Source of the DNA: DATDMG01 sp036518955
GTDB taxonomy: Bacteria > Actinomycetota > Actinomycetes > Actinomycetales > Kineosporiaceae
Reading direction: 5' to 3'
Length of the DNA: 5,909 nucleotides
NCBI GenBank assembly: GCA_036518955.1
Contig: DATDMG010000488.1
Span: 1 to 5,909, forward strand
Under the pieces are notes generated by a model that saw only the letters and a program-made list of their open reading frames with translations, was not told where the DNA came from and made no database searches. Both the position numbers and the translations under genes were made by a program. Positions within the stretch are counted from its first letter, which is position 1. Every line of letters starts with the position of its first letter. Below, in pieces: positions 4,497 to 5,909 of this stretch.

Positions 4497-5909
4497 TCAG
4501 GCGAGTTCGAGGGACGTCACCCACTGGGCCGGCAGGCCGAACGTGCCGCGGAGCACCGAGCCCGGCAGCGTCCGCACGCCGCCGTCGGACGACGTCGCCT
4601 GCAGGGTCACGACGGCGCCGCCGGCGTCCCGCGAGGTGACGGTCAGGGCCGCCAGGTCGGGCAGGCCGAAGGCGGCCAGCAGCCGGCTGACCGGGACGGT
4701 TCGGGTCCACGCCGCGTACCGCGGGTTGATCGCCGCGTCCCTGCTCCAGCGGTCGTCGACGCTGCGCAGGTACGGGACCGCGGAGCCCCACACGCTCGCG
4801 GCGTCCCGGGTGCGCCCACCGGTGGACGACGAGTAGTAAGCGGTGATCGGGGCACCCTGGTAGAGCACCGCCAGCCCACGTGTCCGGGAGGTCTGCGTCG
4901 CGGTCACCGCCGCCAGCCAACGCCGGCCGCCCGGCTCGGACTCGTGCTCCCAGCCGCGGTAGACCTGGCTGCGGGTGTCGTCCCAGAGGACGCAGCCGCC
5001 GCAGCCGGCGAGCGGATGCCCGACGTGGGTGAGGGCGTAGTTGCGGGCGGCGACCACCTGCGCCTGCAGGGCCGCGTCCGGCCACCCGGACGGCACCTCG
5101 GCGATCCCGCGCAGATACTCATCGTGGAGGTCCAGCAGGGCGTTCGCCTCGATCCGGGCCTCGCCGCCGCGCCGCAGCGACGCCAGCGAGAGGCTCCCCC
5201 AGCGGTACTGCCGGCTCTTGGTCACCGCGCCCCGCGAGTCGACCTGCAGCACCGAGGCGGGGCCGGGCATCGCCCGCGCGCCGGACCAGCGGACGCCGAG
5301 CGCCCCGGACGCGAACGTGGACGCCGTCCCGTCCGCCCGGGTCACCGCCACGGCCAGCACGTCGCCCTGGGGGGTGACGACAGCCACGTCGCCGGCGGCG
5401 AGCTGCACCGGCGCGCCGTCGGACGGCAGGAGCTCGAACCGCCCGCCTCCCGGGGCGAGGGCGACGGTGCTGAGGGCGACCCGGGTGCCGCGGTCGACGA
5501 CGTTGACCCGGGCGTCGACGGCGTCCGGGTACCCCTCGACCGTCGTCCCGGTGAAGTAGTGCCGGAGGATCTCCGGGGCCGAGGCGCCGGCCCGGGCCAT
5601 GCCGTAGGCCCCGTACTGCGACATCCCGACGCCGTGGCCGAACCCGGAGCCGGTCACGGTCACCAGGCCGTCCGTGACGCCGCTGCCGGGGCCCTCACCG
5701 CTACCGCGCGCCGCCGCGCGGACCGTCACCGGATGGACCGACGCCTCCGCGCCGGCCGGGGACGCGGACACCCCCAGCGACCCGGCGAGCAGACTGCCGC
5801 CCAGCAGACCCGCGACGGTGCGGGCGCGACCACCGGAGGCGGCGCGTCGCCGCGCCCGGCGCGGCGCCGACGGGGCGACGTCTGCCCCGGGTCCGGCGGA
5901 TCGCTGCAT
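4497..5909 (-). CDS. Exported SpoIID/LytB-domain protein, probable peptidoglycan glycan-strand hydrolase
   Basis: 470 aa, with ATG at the very last bases of the window (5909-5907); the ribosome site and any upstream start cannot be seen. An Arg-rich N-region and hydrophobic core (about 30-54, LLGGSLLAGSLGVSA, ending AGA) form an export signal. GSGFGHGVGMSQYGAYGMAR (87-106) is followed by PEILRHYFTGTTVE. Then come a beta-rich part, YRWGSLSL (235-242), DEYLRGIAEVPSGWP (263-277), AQVVAARNYAL (283-293), a His/Cys cluster (H294, H298, C303, C306), SQVYRG (314-319), AYYSSSTGGRTRDA (357-370) and VPYLRSVDD (378-386). The Glu of DEYLRG (E264) falls in the motif carrying the glutamate needed for lytic transglycosylase activity in SpoIID, and the His/Cys cluster recalls the zinc site of clostridial SpoIID; both are alignments by eye. 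The glycine-rich GHGVGMSQ motif is N-terminal here, whereas in Bacillus SpoIID it is C-terminal. The gene probably acts with the amidase in wall remodelling. Confidence 0.93.
   Translation of the reverse strand: MQRSAGPGADVAPSAPRRARRRAASGGRARTVAGLLGGSLLAGSLGVSASPAGAEASVHPVTVRAAARGSGEGPGSGVTDGLVTVTGSGFGHGVGMSQYGAYGMARAGASAPEILRHYFTGTTVEGYPDAVDARVNVVDRGTRVALSTVALAPGGGRFELLPSDGAPVQLAAGDVAVVTPQGDVLAVAVTRADGTASTFASGALGVRWSGARAMPGPASVLQVDSRGAVTKSRQYRWGSLSLASLRRGGEARIEANALLDLHDEYLRGIAEVPSGWPDAALQAQVVAARNYALTHVGHPLAGCGGCVLWDDTRSQVYRGWEHESEPGGRRWLAAVTATQTSRTRGLAVLYQGAPITAYYSSSTGGRTRDAASVWGSAVPYLRSVDDRWSRDAAINPRYAAWTRTVPVSRLLAAFGLPDLAALTVTSRDAGGAVVTLQATSSDGGVRTLPGSVLRGTFGLPAQWVTSLELA

Noticed and set aside
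4331..4639. Plus-strand frame of 102 codons across the terminator hairpin and the SpoIID gene end
   Set aside because: Product is basic and low in complexity, and most of it is antisense to the SpoIID-family coding sequence.
4348..5085. Minus-strand 245-codon frame overlapping the SpoIID-family gene
   Set aside because: Arg/Pro/Ala-rich out-of-frame shadow; the 470-aa frame contains all the family motifs.

Overview
The window comes from a very GC-rich, Gram-positive actinobacterium. The two long genes use almost only G or C at third codon positions and both encode exported wall-active proteins of typical actinobacterial type. Their Ala/Gly/Pro-rich style would fit Geodermatophilaceae or relatives, but that placement is an inference and not shown by the sequence.

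Layout. On the minus strand, positions 5909 to 4497 encode a complete-looking SpoIID/LytB-family exported protein whose start codon is exactly the last base triplet of the window. It is followed by a perfect 12-bp-stem hairpin (4417-4450), the likely terminator. At the other end, also on the minus strand, positions 2713 to 1 encode the first 904 residues of a large exported N-acetylmuramoyl-L-alanine amidase: signal peptide, N-terminal beta-rich region, PGRP/Amidase_2 zinc domain, Pro/Thr linker and three cell-wall-binding (CWB_2-type) repeats, the last cut by the window edge. Both proteins would act on peptidoglycan outside the membrane, one on glycan strands and one on the stem-peptide bond. 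Their shared strand suggests a remodelling locus, but they are probably separate transcripts.

Between them (about 2714-4496) lies a less GC-rich stretch of different character. It holds a possible 45-codon gene (2989-2852, minus), a minus-strand gene for a small exported two-cysteine protein (3693-3207), and, head-to-head with it, a short plus-strand gene for another small exported protein (about 4034-4289) in a frame with no standard start codon. Both small exported-protein genes carry frame lesions. The minus gene has a one-base shift at a five-base G tract inside its signal peptide. The plus gene has a frame break right after its ATG and a 17-bp tandem duplication near its 3' end. Collapsing that duplication restores a clean C-terminus ending ITVVCR-stop. 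The 340-bp region between the two starts is rich in inverted and direct repeats and contains an ECF-sigma-like promoter motif.

Reading: a conserved wall-hydrolase neighbourhood interrupted by a decaying or switchable cassette of small secreted proteins. No transposase, tRNA, rRNA, CRISPR array or known riboswitch was recognised.
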